Positions 24,055 through 35,033 of a stretch of 64,000 bases of DNA are shown piece by piece (positions within the stretch are counted from its first letter, which is position 1; each line of letters opens with the position of its first letter). Made by a program: the position numbers and the translations under genes. The DNA comes from Escarpia spicata (Eukaryota; Annelida; Polychaeta; Sabellida; Siboglinidae), in contig OZ023210.1 in assembly GCA_963995525.1 (NCBI GenBank), positions 65,460,569 to 65,524,568 of the forward strand, read 5' to 3'. Below the pieces are notes generated by a model. The model was not told the origin of the DNA and made no database searches. It was given only the letters and a program-made list of their open reading frames with translations.

Positions 24055-24750
24055 CTGGCTTACTAGTAAACCAACGCCACTAAACTGGGTCCCTGTCTCC
24101 CATGTTAGCAGAAGGGAAAGCAAATCGGTCTACACAAATTCAATGCATAGCGGTGCCACATGCAGTCAAGTTGCTTAATATAGGAGCATAGTTGACCAGG
24201 CCAAAAATGTAAGTACCCAGCATTCGACATATAAGCTAATGATTATGTTATAGCTTGATATAATTTTATTTTAAACAGTCTGGTTGCTTATAACATTTTA
24301 AACTAACTCGGCACACTCACATTGCCAACAAGCTATAATTTAAGTAGTTAGCATTATACTGTCATAGTTGGACTAGGTCTAGCAATGCACTGGTCAGTAT
24401 TCTTCTTCGCCTTCTCTAGCTTCTTAGAGTGCTGGCTCTTGTCTGCACAGAATCATACATCTCAAATGTTGAGACTAGGTCTCTGACACCATGCTGTGGG
24501 AAATGACCAAACAACCTGTAGAAACTGAAATAAAGCCAGAAAAAGGTTCCTTAGGGCACATTCCATCACCTGACAATCACCCACAAGGAACCCCCAAGGG
24601 AGGGGTAGAAGAGGAAGGCTCATAAACAGGGAACATGAAAGGAAGAAGATAGGTTACATTGGGAGAAACCATGAGGAAATGTTGAGAAAGAGACAACATC
24701 AGGGGACCACATGTGGTTGATGGCCTGTGGTCCCACAGAGCAAACAGGAC
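24055..24750. other. Block present only in copy B
   Basis: Copy A joins CAAGCAGGTAG directly to AACCAAGTGAATACTT, while copy B has about 700 bp between them. No inverted ends or clear target duplication were found, so insertion in B and deletion in A are equally possible. Confidence 0.6.
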
Positions 24751-24997
24751 AAACCAAGTGAATACTTGTTATGTCATCCACTTAACATAGAGACATTTAT
24801 AATGATTGTTTCCACTGTGTTCTGTCTGACCAGTGAGACCAGTGTCTCACAGGGCCATGTCATGTCTCCAAGGCCCCTTGAGTTTCCAAAGCAGAACTGG
24901 GTTAGCAAGTGAATAGTGTACAGAACTTATATTTCCATCTTGTATTTATTGTATTGTGTTTATTTTCCAGAGACACCAACAAGCAAGAGGCCAGTGT

Positions 24998-25273
24998 TAT
25001 TGGATATAAACAGGCTCAACATTTGATATAAACAGGCTCAACATTGGATATAAGCAGGCGCAAAATTGGATATAAACAGGCGCAACATTGGATATTGACA
25101 GGCTCAACATTGGATATTGACAGGCGCAATATTGGATATAAACAGGCTCAACATTGGATATAAACAGGCGCAAAATTGGATATAAACAGGCGCAACATTG
25201 GATATTGACAGGCTCAACATTGGATATTGACAGGCTCAACATTGGATATAAACATGCTCAATATTGGATATAA
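24998..25273 (+). repeat. 22-bp minisatellite in copy B
   Basis: Same unit as at 15842-16144. Some units read ATTGACAGG instead of ATAAACAGG. The open frame on the minus strand (24997-25242) is a product of the repeat. Confidence 0.9.
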
Positions 25274-26664
25274 GCGAGTGACTAAACTGAACAGTTATGT
25301 CCGGCTGAAGGTGATATAAACTGAAGGCCGTTGCACCCGACACTCCACAAGTCAAGTTTCTTCTAGTGATGCCCGATTGGAGGGTAAGTACATTGATAAT
25401 TTTTATTATTCTAGTTTTGACATTTCTAGGAAAAATAATTATACCCCACCTTTTTATTACAATATATACTATAATATTATAGTTAATACTGGAAAGGTTT
25501 GCAGAAAGGTCCAAGTCCACTCAAAATGTTTAGAAAAAACTAATGAAATTGCCCCTGATCTACTCTTACACATTACAGGTTTTTTCTTCATAGTGTAAAC
25601 AAAACATGCAAATGTAAAAAAAACATGTTTTAAAGACACACAGGCTTGTTTCACCCTGCAGGGGTATATTTTATTGCTGGACTTGTACACATCTTCCAGT
25701 TAGTGAAACACATGTTACTTTTGAGATGATCTGGCACTGCTAATTCAAATGATATGGATGGATTTTAAATTAATTAATTAATAAACAAAATGAAAGAAAA
25801 GACAAGATTTATACCTCTCATAACCTATGTGTCCAAGTGTGTCAACGTATATGGTCAGTTATCACGAAACGTCGACTGTTTTTTGGGGGTAAATTTAGAA
25901 TTCAATATATAATGTTATCCTTTTAGTCACTAATAAACAACATGTCAGGCTAATCGTGAAATAAATTTGGGAAGCTTGATTACTAAAACTGACTTTTTGG
26001 GATCACTTTGAACTTGCGAGTCTGTGTTGCTCGATACCGAGCGTATACATGCACATCATGTATTTAACATACTTATTATGGTATTTCAAATTTCTGCTAT
26101 TTCGATTGTATTTTTTTGAGCACGTAACAGCCTTATGGTTAAGAATCGATAGCAATGGCAACTTTGATAAAATGTCTTGTTTTCATGCGATTTAAAAATT
26201 AGGGTACTTTTCTGTCTGCCGTTTAGAAGAGACAAGAGGTCATATAACTACTTGTCATTCTGAGGGACACTATTTGCATAATATCACTGCAAGTTCAAAT
26301 ATAAAACAAACAATTACCTTTTCAACGGAGCAATGTTTGTGCGAATACTATCGCGTCTTGTCTTTCTGGTGATGTTTAGGAAAGGTATACGCTCGGTATC
26401 GGAGAATGGAATTTTTCTTAAATATTTCTCAAATAGAAAGTAATGGTCTTAAGTGGAATCTGATTACTGTTCTTTGGCCTCTCTGAGTGTTGCTCGGTGA
26501 CAGCTAAATGCACTAGTTTCCAATCGTCACCACTTGTGTGAAAATGCTCTAAGTAAAAAAGTAGTGTTTATAGCAAGAGATGTCTTAAACAACTAAGTAT
26601 CGTGTCGAATATTTTTGTAAAATTTAGGAGGATGAAACAGTCTTCTTTTGGCTAATGGACTCCG

Positions 26665-27869
26665 TCACGAAGTGTGGGGCATCAAGTGATAGAAGAAACT
26701 TAAATAGGACAGACAGTGTCAATAAAACATGTGACATCAGACAGATCAGTTGTATTGTTTAATAACTCAGTAACAAGCTAAAATCACGTGATGTTCCATT
26801 CTTAGCCAAATAAATTAATTAGGTGTAGTCATCTTGCTACATGGTGCTAATGAGGAGAACAAACAACACTATTCTACTAAAGTGCTTTCTGTTACAGTCA
26901 TTTCTTATGTTAGTAATCCAGTAACCATTTCAATCACCGCCTTGGTAAACTAAACTTGTCTACTATACTGCTACATTACCGCATTAGTAGTCCATATTCT
27001 AGATTGTAGCATAAAACGAAATAAACATGTATTTTGTTCAGCAATGCGTCTACCATCGCCTAAACGTTATGTGCCTCTTCGATATTGGCATCATCTGATT
27101 ATCTTAGTCTATTTTCTCAACAACGGCCATTGCTGGAGTTTGTTTCACGTGGGTCCAACTCTGACAGATCCCGGATGATAGCGACAGGGATATTTCTCCA
27201 CCCCTCACAATGTGGGTGAAATACTCTGCCCACTTCATAGCAACAGTCATGGTAACATGAGGTGTCTCTCATCATCCATTAAGCCATTGACTGCATTCAG
27301 GCTCCAAGAATCCACTTGTCTGTGGCTACTTCTTCTTCCAGATCTTCCAAGATCTTAAATCGTGTCTCAACCCTGCATAAAGCTACGCATAGCTCTGCAC
27401 AGCTCTTCATGATGTGGCCATTCTTAACCAGGTTGTAGGCTTTCTTCTTTATTGACCCTCCTACACCATCGCACTGGCCCTTACCATGGCTGGCCTCCAG
27501 CCAGGCCCAGCTGGCTCGTACACCAAATAACAAGGGGAAATGGCCATCCAACATGCAGATGGAGCGATTTCAGTATTGGGAAGTTGGAGAGTTGGTCACA
27601 AAATGGATGGTGTCAAGTAAAGGCATGGTTTGTTGGAGCTCTAACATAATTGCTTTAAGGAAGGCGAACGTTTAAGGCACCGAGTGGGCTGTCACACCTG
27701 ACAGACCTACGAAACTAAAAACTTTCATATTCCCATCTTCTTCTCGGTAGTGCAATACCATTGGGTGGATGCTTACCTGTGCTTTGCCATAGTACACAGA
27801 CCCTATCTCCTCCATGTATTTGACCTGCCAATTCTCTGCATAGTCTATCTGGCATGTGGCTTCCATCAT
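26665..27869 (-). pseudogene. DDE-like transposase fragment in copy B
   Basis: Minus strand from 27869: CQIDYAENWQVKYMEEIGSV and QVSIHPMVLHYR. After a frame disturbance comes SQY followed by a TGA stop (27570-27572, shared with copy A). The segment 27554-27297 has WAWLEASHGKGQCDGVGGS, the strongly conserved His-Gly-Lys-Gly-x-x-Asp-Gly block of this family, then a lysine-rich stretch. Downstream translation (to about 27100) is fragmentary. The nonsense codon shared with copy A shows that the gene was already dead when the segment was duplicated. Confidence 0.72.
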
Positions 27870-27886
27870 AGGTTTTCATGAGTGTT

Positions 27887-28010
27887 CAGTATTTCCCCGA
27901 GGTGAAATGATGGGTGAGGTGGCAGGGATGGGGTACGTGAGCGCCGCAGGCGGGAAGCGTTGCTAGGGGAGTCCGGGGGCATGCTCCCCTGAGATTTTTT
28001 AAAACTAGCT
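27887..28010 (+). mobile_element. hAT-like terminus, copy B
   Basis: Paralogue of 20426-20560: CAGTATTTCCCCGAGG followed by GGGGGCATGCTCCCC. Confidence 0.5.
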
Positions 28011-28265
28011 TTAAAATGGTGCATTCTGAGGTATGTTTTAACCTTTACTCTTGAATATAGAGGGGAAGATATAAAACAACAAGACACTACTTGTAAATGT
28101 AATAATCATGATTGATAGAAGTCAGTAATCATGGTTGTTTCATCGTGTTGAGGTGGTTTCCATTTTACCACTGGTACTCAGTAGAGGTGTGGTTTCCACT
28201 TGACCACTAGTATTTGGTTGTGGTTATGTTTTTTTTGCATTAACCCTTGGCCTTGTTACCTGACA

Positions 28266-28342
28266 GAGTCGGTAAAAAAGTAAAAGGTAAGTTCTTATAA
28301 AGTGCAGGACTGCTCAAAGTGCTTTACCCTTTACTCCTTGGC
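28266..28342 (-). repeat. CR1/L2-type 3' hairpin, copy 3
   Basis: GTAAGTTCTTATAAAGTGC and CTCAAAGTGCTTTACCCTTT, compensating changes relative to copy 2 (GCGC to GTGC in both arms), so the pairing is largely kept. Confidence 0.5.
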
Positions 28343-29002
28343 AGACCTGTTCAGTCGAATACCATCTCGACTTCTCTGGGAAGCATACAGGGGTATCATC
28401 TGAAGATCTTTCTTCATCACCTTTAAATTATTATAATATCATAATATTATGGCAAATTGGTGGTTTATATTCTAAAGATTATATCTTATTTGCTGTTAGC
28501 ATGCTATGCAATTAATTAAACAGTCATTACTGGAATGCCAAAATAGTATGTTTCTATTAATCGCAAGAATGTTTCTCAAGTTGTGTCCTTTCTATAAAAC
28601 AGTACAAGTTGTTTAGTATATCCTAAGTTATTGATAGTATACATGGTTTTGGTGTGAACTTTGGTGGTTTATAAGTAAATATTTCACTGAAATCAACTTT
28701 CCCAAACGTTTATTTGTACAACTGGTATCTTACGAATCACATTCCTTATTTTGCTTTAAAAAAACCCGGCATAGAACATTAGTTCAAACTTGAATAGACT
28801 TGTGCCGTGGGCATTTGTGTCGAATCCGGACCCACCTTGATTTTGCCGTTATAACTTGAGTTTTGCTTAACTTTGATAGTTCCATCATTCAATATTATCC
28901 TAGGCATATTTACCTTTAAGAATGTTGCGTCTTACACCCATTTGAGGTGTAAATAGTGCCCCAGTTTCTATCAACATACGCTGCTACAGCTGTCAGTTTA
29001 TG

Positions 29003-29170
29003 CCACAGATGGAGTGATTACAATACAAATGTAATTGAGTACGAGTACGATTACTATGAAGGTGTATGAGTACAATTACAAGTACGATTACTAAGAAAAA
29101 AAATGTAATCGATTACGAGTACGATTACTTTAGCATGTAATAATAATTACTTTCATGATTACTTTAAAGA
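29003..29170. repeat. GAGTACGATTAC-rich transposon-end-like block
   Basis: Repeated GAGTACGAGTACGATTAC and CAATTACAAGTACGATTAC motifs. They resemble the subterminal repeats of the hAT remnant at 11.2-12.5 kb. No termini or coding sequence were identified. Confidence 0.5.
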
Positions 29171-30017
29171 ATATGCTAATCCTGTTTCTACCATGAATGT
29201 GACCTTCTTGAGATTCAAAAGCATTGATCTTTTTCTGTTGCTATGACAGTATCTAGTGTTCTAATTGATTACTGCTATCCAGGTTTTTTATATAAACATA
29301 TATATATAAAACTTTCACAATATATATTCAGTAAATATATTTAATGTTGATTTAGTGCTGTTGCTCGATACTCACTTAGTCTGTACTATAAACTAAATAT
29401 ATTAATGTATCCGCACCAAACTTTCTCAGGTATGTAATTCTAACATTGATAAATTGACTCAATCATCTAATGCTGGATTGATACTCAAAATATCCATATA
29501 TTATGATACTACGAATTAATGGTATCAAACTCTTTTATATTGATTGCCAATTTAGTGGTAGTTTGATATTCATTACTATGTCAAAATGAGCATATGCAGC
29601 AGACGACTTGACAGGCGATGCCATACTTACTTATACTAAAATATGTGTGTCTTGACAGATAGCTTTATCAAACAGATAGCAGATCACAATATATCGCACA
29701 GACAGTTGGAACCGAAATGAACTGCACTTCTTAGGTTTGAAGCATTTACAGTGAAACATCAATTGTCCCTGTTGAACTGCAGGATTAGTGGCCCTAACTC
29801 AGTAATGTCATTGGGTTATACATTCATGGCTTCAGATAAAACTGCTTAAAGGAAATAAAAACAAGGCATTAGCTAAAATCCGTTTTCCATGTGTACAGAA
29901 AGTTTAGTATTGCATGTAACATTCGAGAACATTAAAAACATACAGAAAAATACATTTGTAGCATAAATTCGATTTTAAACCCGTCTGTGTAGCGATTCCC
30001 GCGGAAAATACAAATTT
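29171..30017. other. AT-rich gap, nothing recognised
   Basis: About 850 bp without coding similarity or repeat structure that I can support. Confidence 0.4.
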
Positions 30018-30196
30018 GGTCATTATATATAACGATGTTTCTAAATTGTATTTATCCAGACAGATCACAATCTGTTTTCACATATATAATTACAGTATAT
30101 TACTGTACAATATATTTACAATTAATAAATTATATATCCATTACATTATATTTGTTTGGTTAATAAAATTTAGAAACATCATTATATATAATGACC
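30018..30196. mobile_element. 179-bp MITE with ~30-bp inverted ends
   Basis: The left end GGTCATTATATATAACGATG is matched on the other strand by GGTCATTATATATAATGATG at the right end (one mismatch in 20), and pairing continues through GTTTCTAAATT. The interior is AT-rich and partly self-complementary. No coding capacity. The target duplication is not obvious, so the superfamily is open. Confidence 0.75.
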
Positions 30197-30349
30197 ATAT
30201 TTTCATTTTTATGGCGAATAAATAATTACTACAAAAATAAAAAACAAATATTTACAAACAATGCATCATAGTATACTAAATGATTTGGTTTATATTACTT
30301 CATGAAAACAAACAAAAAAAGTGTAAAGAAAATCAATAGTTTGCATGCT

Positions 30350-30432
30350 GTCAGGATTGAACCGGCGTCGCCCGATTGTAAAACAAATGCAAAAGAACCA
30401 ACACATTTACCAACTGAGCTATGAGGGCCGGC
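30350..30432 (-). other. tRNA-like sequence (pseudo-tRNA or SINE head)
   Basis: On the minus strand, TAGCTCAGTTGG matches an RNA polymerase III A box and GGTTCAATCC a B box, about 45 bp apart. The acceptor ends (GCCCTCA and ACAGCAT) do not pair, and the anticodon arm is ambiguous (a loop with TTTTAC is possible). A functional tRNA is therefore unlikely; a tRNA-derived SINE head or decayed tRNA fits better. Confidence 0.45.
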
Positions 30433-31499
30433 AGAAATTCACTAACTGATTTCAGTTGTTATGATAAATTGTACAACTCCTCCTTCATACATCGATATTC
30501 TAGTGATATTATGAGATTTTACACGTTACTTTCTGTAGTTGGATGCGATATATGTTTGCTATGTATGTATATTAGTGTACATTATCTCCCGTTGGTTGCA
30601 TTCGATATCATTATTCTGAAAACGAGCCAAAGCTCGGCGAAACCTAGTCGACTTGTAGGCTCATTCGCATTCATTGTTTTGAATAAAATTTGATTCATGT
30701 GGAACCGTAAGATAACTGCTTGTTACTCTATGACGACTAGTGTTTGTATTACATCGGATTATTGCATAACAACTCATTCTGACGCTCGTTTCGCCCCAAA
30801 AGCTATACTTGTAAACATGCTCTGAATGCATGGAAAGGGTCGGCCTGATGCGAGTTTGAGTCATAAGTGACATCACATCTCGGCATCCCGAAAAGCGCGC
30901 CAAAAATATGCATATTAAAAAATGTCCGGATGTACAGCATAAAATGTGGAATTTCTAATTCATAGAATTTTTGTTGTTGTTGCTTGGTGGACGTGGAAAT
31001 AGATAGCAGGATGTAATATAACATGAATTCAAGCAATGTATGTTTTTATTCCCTTTAATGAAAGACTGTAGGAGTAGCAAGCCAATGACTTGACTGTGTT
31101 GTGTTGGGGTGGCAGGCCAGCTATGGCATCCTCACTGACACACACAAACACTGGGCACAGTTACAGGTTACCCAGTTACAGATCTCTGCAAGCAAGCCAG
31201 TTGCAATTCGTATACTAACTATATTTAGAAAAACAGGGGTGGGGAGAAACAAATATGGTTTCTGAATCAAATACAAATATGTTGCATTTACAAATTTCAA
31301 ATACCCTCTTTTTAAAATGGCAAATACAAATACAGTGGCTGTACACATGATCAAATACATTACACTGATAACATTTCAAATCCAGGCGGTCAGATTCAAA
31401 AGGATATCCGATTCAGATATGCAATATATTAAAAGGGACAAACACAGAATATGGTGGTGAACTTAGACAGGTTTACAGTTTACACTTAAACATACTAGA
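30433..31499. other. No gene recognised; CAAATAC-rich patch
   Basis: Between 31.25 and 31.36 kb there are several AAATACAAATA motifs like those in the subterminal region of the 18.4-kb hAT MITE. They suggest a decayed relative, but no termini were found. The rest shows nothing I can name. Confidence 0.35.
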
Positions 31500-31550
31500 C
31501 AGGGATTTAGCAGCTAACCACCCTCTGGCACCCAGTCAGGACTCAGGATT

Positions 31551-32400
31551 TTACAATTTTTGTGAACAGCCCCTAAGATTTATACGTAAAAATCCAAGTT
31601 TTTTATTACATTTCTTAACCACTTCAGCAATGTGCTTAGACCAAGTTAAATCATTTGATAAAATAACCCCCAAATATTTTGCATTATTGACCTCTTTCAA
31701 AATTTGCCCGCCCATGTGATAAAAATGATGTAAATGAAGACCAGAAGTTGTGCTCATTATATTGCATTTAGAAATATTAAATGTCATGTCCCAATCAACA
31801 CTCCACTTAACAAGGCTGTCTAAATCTTGTTGCAATATTAGTTGATCTTGTAAAGACTGAACTGGTCTATAAATCAAACAATCATCATCAAAGAGTCTCA
31901 CTTTTGTACCTGGAGAAATAACACCTGGAAGATGATTACAGTATAATAAAAACAACAGTGGTCCCATTACTGTACCCTGAGGAACACCGGATGCTACTTC
32001 TTCATCATCAGAAAATTCACCATTTATCAATACACGTTGAGTTCGACCCATTAAGAATGACTTTATCCAATTTTTTACATTTCCATTTATACCAAAATAA
32101 TTCAACTTATTTAACAGTCTGTTGTGTGGTACAACATCAAAAGCTTTAGAAAAATTTAGAATAGCAATATCCACTTGTAGATTCTGATCGTGTAATTCCC
32201 CAGAATGCAACGATTTTCTGAACAAAAATGTTAAAAAAGGAGCTAGCTCAGAAGCATGTTATTTCAATATTCTACCTGGAATCTTATCTGGCCCACTTGA
32301 TTTACTAGGGTTTATATCCCTTAGTAGCTTCTCAATACCCACCACATTAAATATGAGAGTATCAATATCTGGAAAATGAGGACCATCAAGTTTCATATTT
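31551..32400 (-). pseudogene. LINE reverse transcriptase, internally deleted
   Basis: The best segment is 32225-31551 (224 codons). It has LNFSKAFDVVPHNRLL (first catalytic Asp region), SGVPQGTVMGPLLFLLY, then VRLFDDDCLIYR where the A/Y-x-D-D catalytic block stands, and AKYLGVILSNDLTWSKHI. Upstream, SGPDKIPGRILK is followed by a TAA. The jump from a GELHDQ segment straight into the LNFSKAFD block shows that about 60 residues of fingers domain have been lost. The catalytic block reads F-D-D-D instead of the usual F-A-D-D. Confidence 0.8.
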
Positions 32401-32879
32401 CTATTAGGACAATCGGTGTCTTTAGTGAATACCGATTTGAATTGCCTAGATAAAATGGAGGCTTTACTGCTAGAATCAGAAATAAGTTGAGCACCAGTTT
32501 TTAGAGGGGATATACCAACTAAATCTTGCTGTTGAGACTTTATATAATGCCAAAATGGTTTTAGGTTACCGTTATCCTGAGCAGTCTTAAAATACCATTG
32601 AGGTGCTGCCAGTGAGCTTTACGTATCTGTTTCTATTTTGTTTAGCCAATTCTTTGTATTTTAACCAGTGTGTTGGGCTTTTAGAATGTTTTGCCCCATT
32701 ATAGAAACGCTGTTTTTTCCTACAGTTCCTTTTCAAACTGTTTGATAACCAAGGTAAATCGACTCTAGTTTTAGACCAGTATGTTGTTACATATTTATCC
32801 ATCATATTATGTATATGTTCTGTGAATAATAAATAAAAAGACTAGACTTTGTTCTTCTGAACTACATGAAACATCCAGT
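32401..32879 (-). pseudogene. LINE linker between endonuclease and reverse transcriptase
   Basis: Minus strand 32805-32587 encodes a basic segment (LPWLSNSLKRNCRKKQRFY, then WLKYKELAKQNRNRYVK), typical of the linker in CR1/Jockey-group ORF2 proteins, and QDNGNLKPFWHYIKSQQQ-like sequence follows. It is broken by frame changes. Confidence 0.6.
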
Positions 32880-33849
32880 AAATGATCTGTGAATAATTTA
32901 GTATCTCTTCATTTGACCCCAATCTGCTTTAGACCATTTATACAACTTCCTAGGTGGTGCCTTTGTTGACATTGCTTTAATCATAATATCCACTACTATC
33001 AAATCGTGATCTGAAAAACTTGGTACAGTATTTATAGATTTAAGTAGAACTGGTTTATTCGTACAATAAAGATCAAGAATAGCATCAAGTCTTGTAGGAA
33101 TTCTTTGTAACTGATTTAAGTTATGCTCCTCCAGTGTTGGTGGAATAACATCACCTAATCCTTTTTGGTCTGAACGTAAGGACACCTTACCTTACATGAA
33201 TTCCAATCAATATCACCTGCATTAAAATCACCACCTACAATTATACGTGCATGAGTGTTGTTCCTAGTAATATGAGATATATGCATTAGACTTGACTGAA
33301 GAGATGTATTACAATCGACTGAGTAATCAGAGGTCGGCCTATAGTATGATGCTATATAAACTGGACTTTCATTATGAATAGATAAACGTGCCCACACAAT
33401 TTCATCATGAGAGGTAAATCTGGTTTATCTAACTCAATTTCATCTATAACCAAATCTTTCTTATGAATTATTATGACACCACCACCATTAAGCGTACGAT
33501 CATTTCTCAAATGACCTACTTAATTAGGAGGCAAGAACTCAGAATGTTTTATTGATTTATCTAATTTAGACTCACTAACTAATATGATATCTGGTTGCAT
33601 GGTATTACAAAAATGTACCAACCCTGCCTTTCTACCTCTAGTACTAATAACGTTTGTAATTGATATTCTTAAATTATCTGATGATTTATCTGAACCACTA
33701 CTTTCCTCAGATAGACAGTTTGTAGATAAAGATGTGATATTTTTAACTTGGTTATTAAGTACTATAGATGTATACATGAGTGGACTACTATGAACAATAG
33801 GTCTAAAGTAAGCAGATTTGGTCGGAGAGACTCCACTGAGTGCTGACAA
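32880..33849 (-). pseudogene. LINE apurinic-type endonuclease
   Basis: Three overlapping minus-strand segments (33849-33520, 33397-33155, 33185-32898) show endonuclease blocks in order: DIILVSESKLD, VYIASYYRPTS, IIVGGDFNAGDIDW and FSDHDLIVVDI. The catalytic Glu, Asp/Asn and Asp/His motifs are all visible. Frameshifts near 33.5 and 33.2 kb break the protein. Confidence 0.8.
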
Positions 33850-34060
33850 ACTGAGTCATCACCAGGTATACCTGATAATAAATCATAACTGTTTGAAACA
33901 TTAATGTTGTATGCCTGATAAAGGAATGAAGAACAATTGACAGAATTACAACGACAACAATGCCATGTATTATTTTCAATTTGGTTAAACTCGGCCGATG
34001 ACATACTGGCACATGATTTATGAAACCAAACCTGGCCAGCCTACATTCAAATCACCAGTC
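33850..34060 (-). pseudogene. LINE ORF1 PHD-type zinc finger
   Basis: Minus-strand translation gives GQVWFHKSCASM, then NNTWHCCRCNSVN. The pattern W-F-H-x-x-C and W-x-C-x-x-C is the second half of a PHD finger, a domain found in ORF1 of several CR1/L2-like LINEs. The first cysteine pairs would lie toward 34060, where the frame is damaged. Confidence 0.65.
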
Positions 34061-34070
34061 TACATTCAAA

Positions 34071-34406
34071 TCACATGTTCCACAAGGATAAACACAAGCC
34101 CAAGCGTGGACCTGGGTTAACTTCAATATCACCACTCAATAATAATAATAATAACATTGTTAATAATGTAGTCTTAACAACATGTAATGTATACAATTTA
34201 TGCATACTTCTTAAATAACCATCATTTGTACAAAGTCCGACATATTTATGTTGCTGCACTAAATTTTTGATAGACATAACCATGGGTAATGAAATTGAAA
34301 ACTCATTCACTAATTCTACCTTTTTGTGTGAATAAATTATACCTGTGCATAGTCTTAGCAGAACCCAGACAATGATTAATCTATTATGAGCAATAATTAA
34401 TACCAA
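34071..34406 (-). pseudogene. LINE 5' leader protein with 2A-like motif
   Basis: An open segment of 111 codons. It has a hydrophobic run (MLLLLLLSG) followed by DIEVNPGP at 34130-34107, an exact match to the 2A consensus D-x-E-x-N-P-G-P. 2A sequences cause ribosome skipping between the final Gly and Pro, so the leader would be released from the downstream protein. Eleven codons after the motif a stop appears in this copy, and the downstream PHD finger is in another frame, so the arrangement is no longer usable here. Confidence 0.78.
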
Positions 34407-34430
34407 AAAAACATGAAGATGTAGATTACA

Positions 34431-34749
34431 TTGTTACAAATTGTGTTGGGGATGAATTAGATTCAACATATTTATTACACCAACTGACACTGTCATAACA
34501 TAATGACATAAAATTGATAAATCGTATTTCAGAATGTTTACCAGGCAACAAAGCAAAACTAATAAGAATTTATAATACAAAAAACAGACTTCAGCATTAT
34601 GTTAATTTCTGTATATGACTTACAACATTTATTATCTAAAGTTATTGACAAGATGACATAATCAAAAATGAAGTGTTACAACTTTTGAATATACCGTTAT
34701 CCGGTTGTAAACAAAATATGCGCTGACGACGACAAGCCTCGACATTAAA
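34431..34749. other. Gap between two divergently oriented LINEs
   Basis: AT-rich, no domain recognised. Parts may be 5' leader of the minus-strand LINE. Confidence 0.4.
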
Positions 34750-34785
34750 ACTGGCCCGGCGCCTTTTTGAGGTTGCCGGGCCAGT
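34750..34785. repeat. Perfect 11-bp inverted repeat (GC-rich hairpin)
   Basis: ACTGGCCCGGC (34750-34760) and GCCGGGCCAGT (34775-34785) are separated by 14 bases. Related half-sites GGGCCACCAGT and CCACTGG follow within 50 bp. It is GC-rich in an AT-rich setting, and its role is unknown. Confidence 0.8.
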
Positions 34786-35033
34786 ATGGGCCACCAGTTT
34801 TCATATTTTACTGTCCCGCCAGGCCACTGGTTTCAATCCAATTGACCACCATCGGAAAATAGGACAACCCTACAGCCTAATTTTTGTATTTGATATTTAA
34901 ATCAAAGTTTTTTTTTTATAACTAATTAAATAACAACAACTAAAACTCAGCCATGCATATATACGATGACATGTATGCACTGCCAAACTCATTTGTGTGA
35001 TTGGCAAATGGCGGGGGGGGGGTAGGAGAGCAG

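Larger units (their letters stand above)
22969..29001 (+). repeat. Segmental duplication, copy B
   Basis: Direct paralogue of 14001-21350. It keeps the unoccupied sites for the hAT MITE and for the 1.55-kb insertion. It carries two blocks not in copy A: 24055-24750, and about 26665-27553, the latter holding more of the DDE-like transposase gene. The left edge abuts a DNA-transposon end (22968). The right edge is followed by a block of GAGTACGATTAC repeats. Confidence 0.9.
31500..34430 (-). mobile_element. CR1/L2-like LINE with PHD finger and 2A-like peptide
   Basis: On the minus strand, from right to left: a short leader protein ending in a 2A-like motif, a PHD-type zinc finger, an apurinic-type endonuclease, and a reverse transcriptase. 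The segments lie in several frames with stops and at least one internal deletion, so the copy is dead. The domain order is that of CR1/L2-group LINEs, some of which are known to carry 2A-like peptides. The 3' end near 31500 is not sharply defined. Confidence 0.83.

Noticed and set aside
26664..26676. GTCACGAAGTGTG as a further copy of the 13-mer found in the 41.3-kb transposon
   Set aside because: It lies next to a related transposase remnant, but three of the thirteen positions differ from the best version and it is a single copy. A chance match cannot be excluded.
30350..30432. Functional tRNA gene
   Set aside because: A and B boxes are present, but the acceptor arms do not pair and the anticodon arm is ambiguous. 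It is kept only as a tRNA-like sequence.
34750..34785. Transcription terminator hairpin
   Set aside because: Factor-independent hairpin terminators are a bacterial feature. In this eukaryotic context it is listed only as an inverted repeat.
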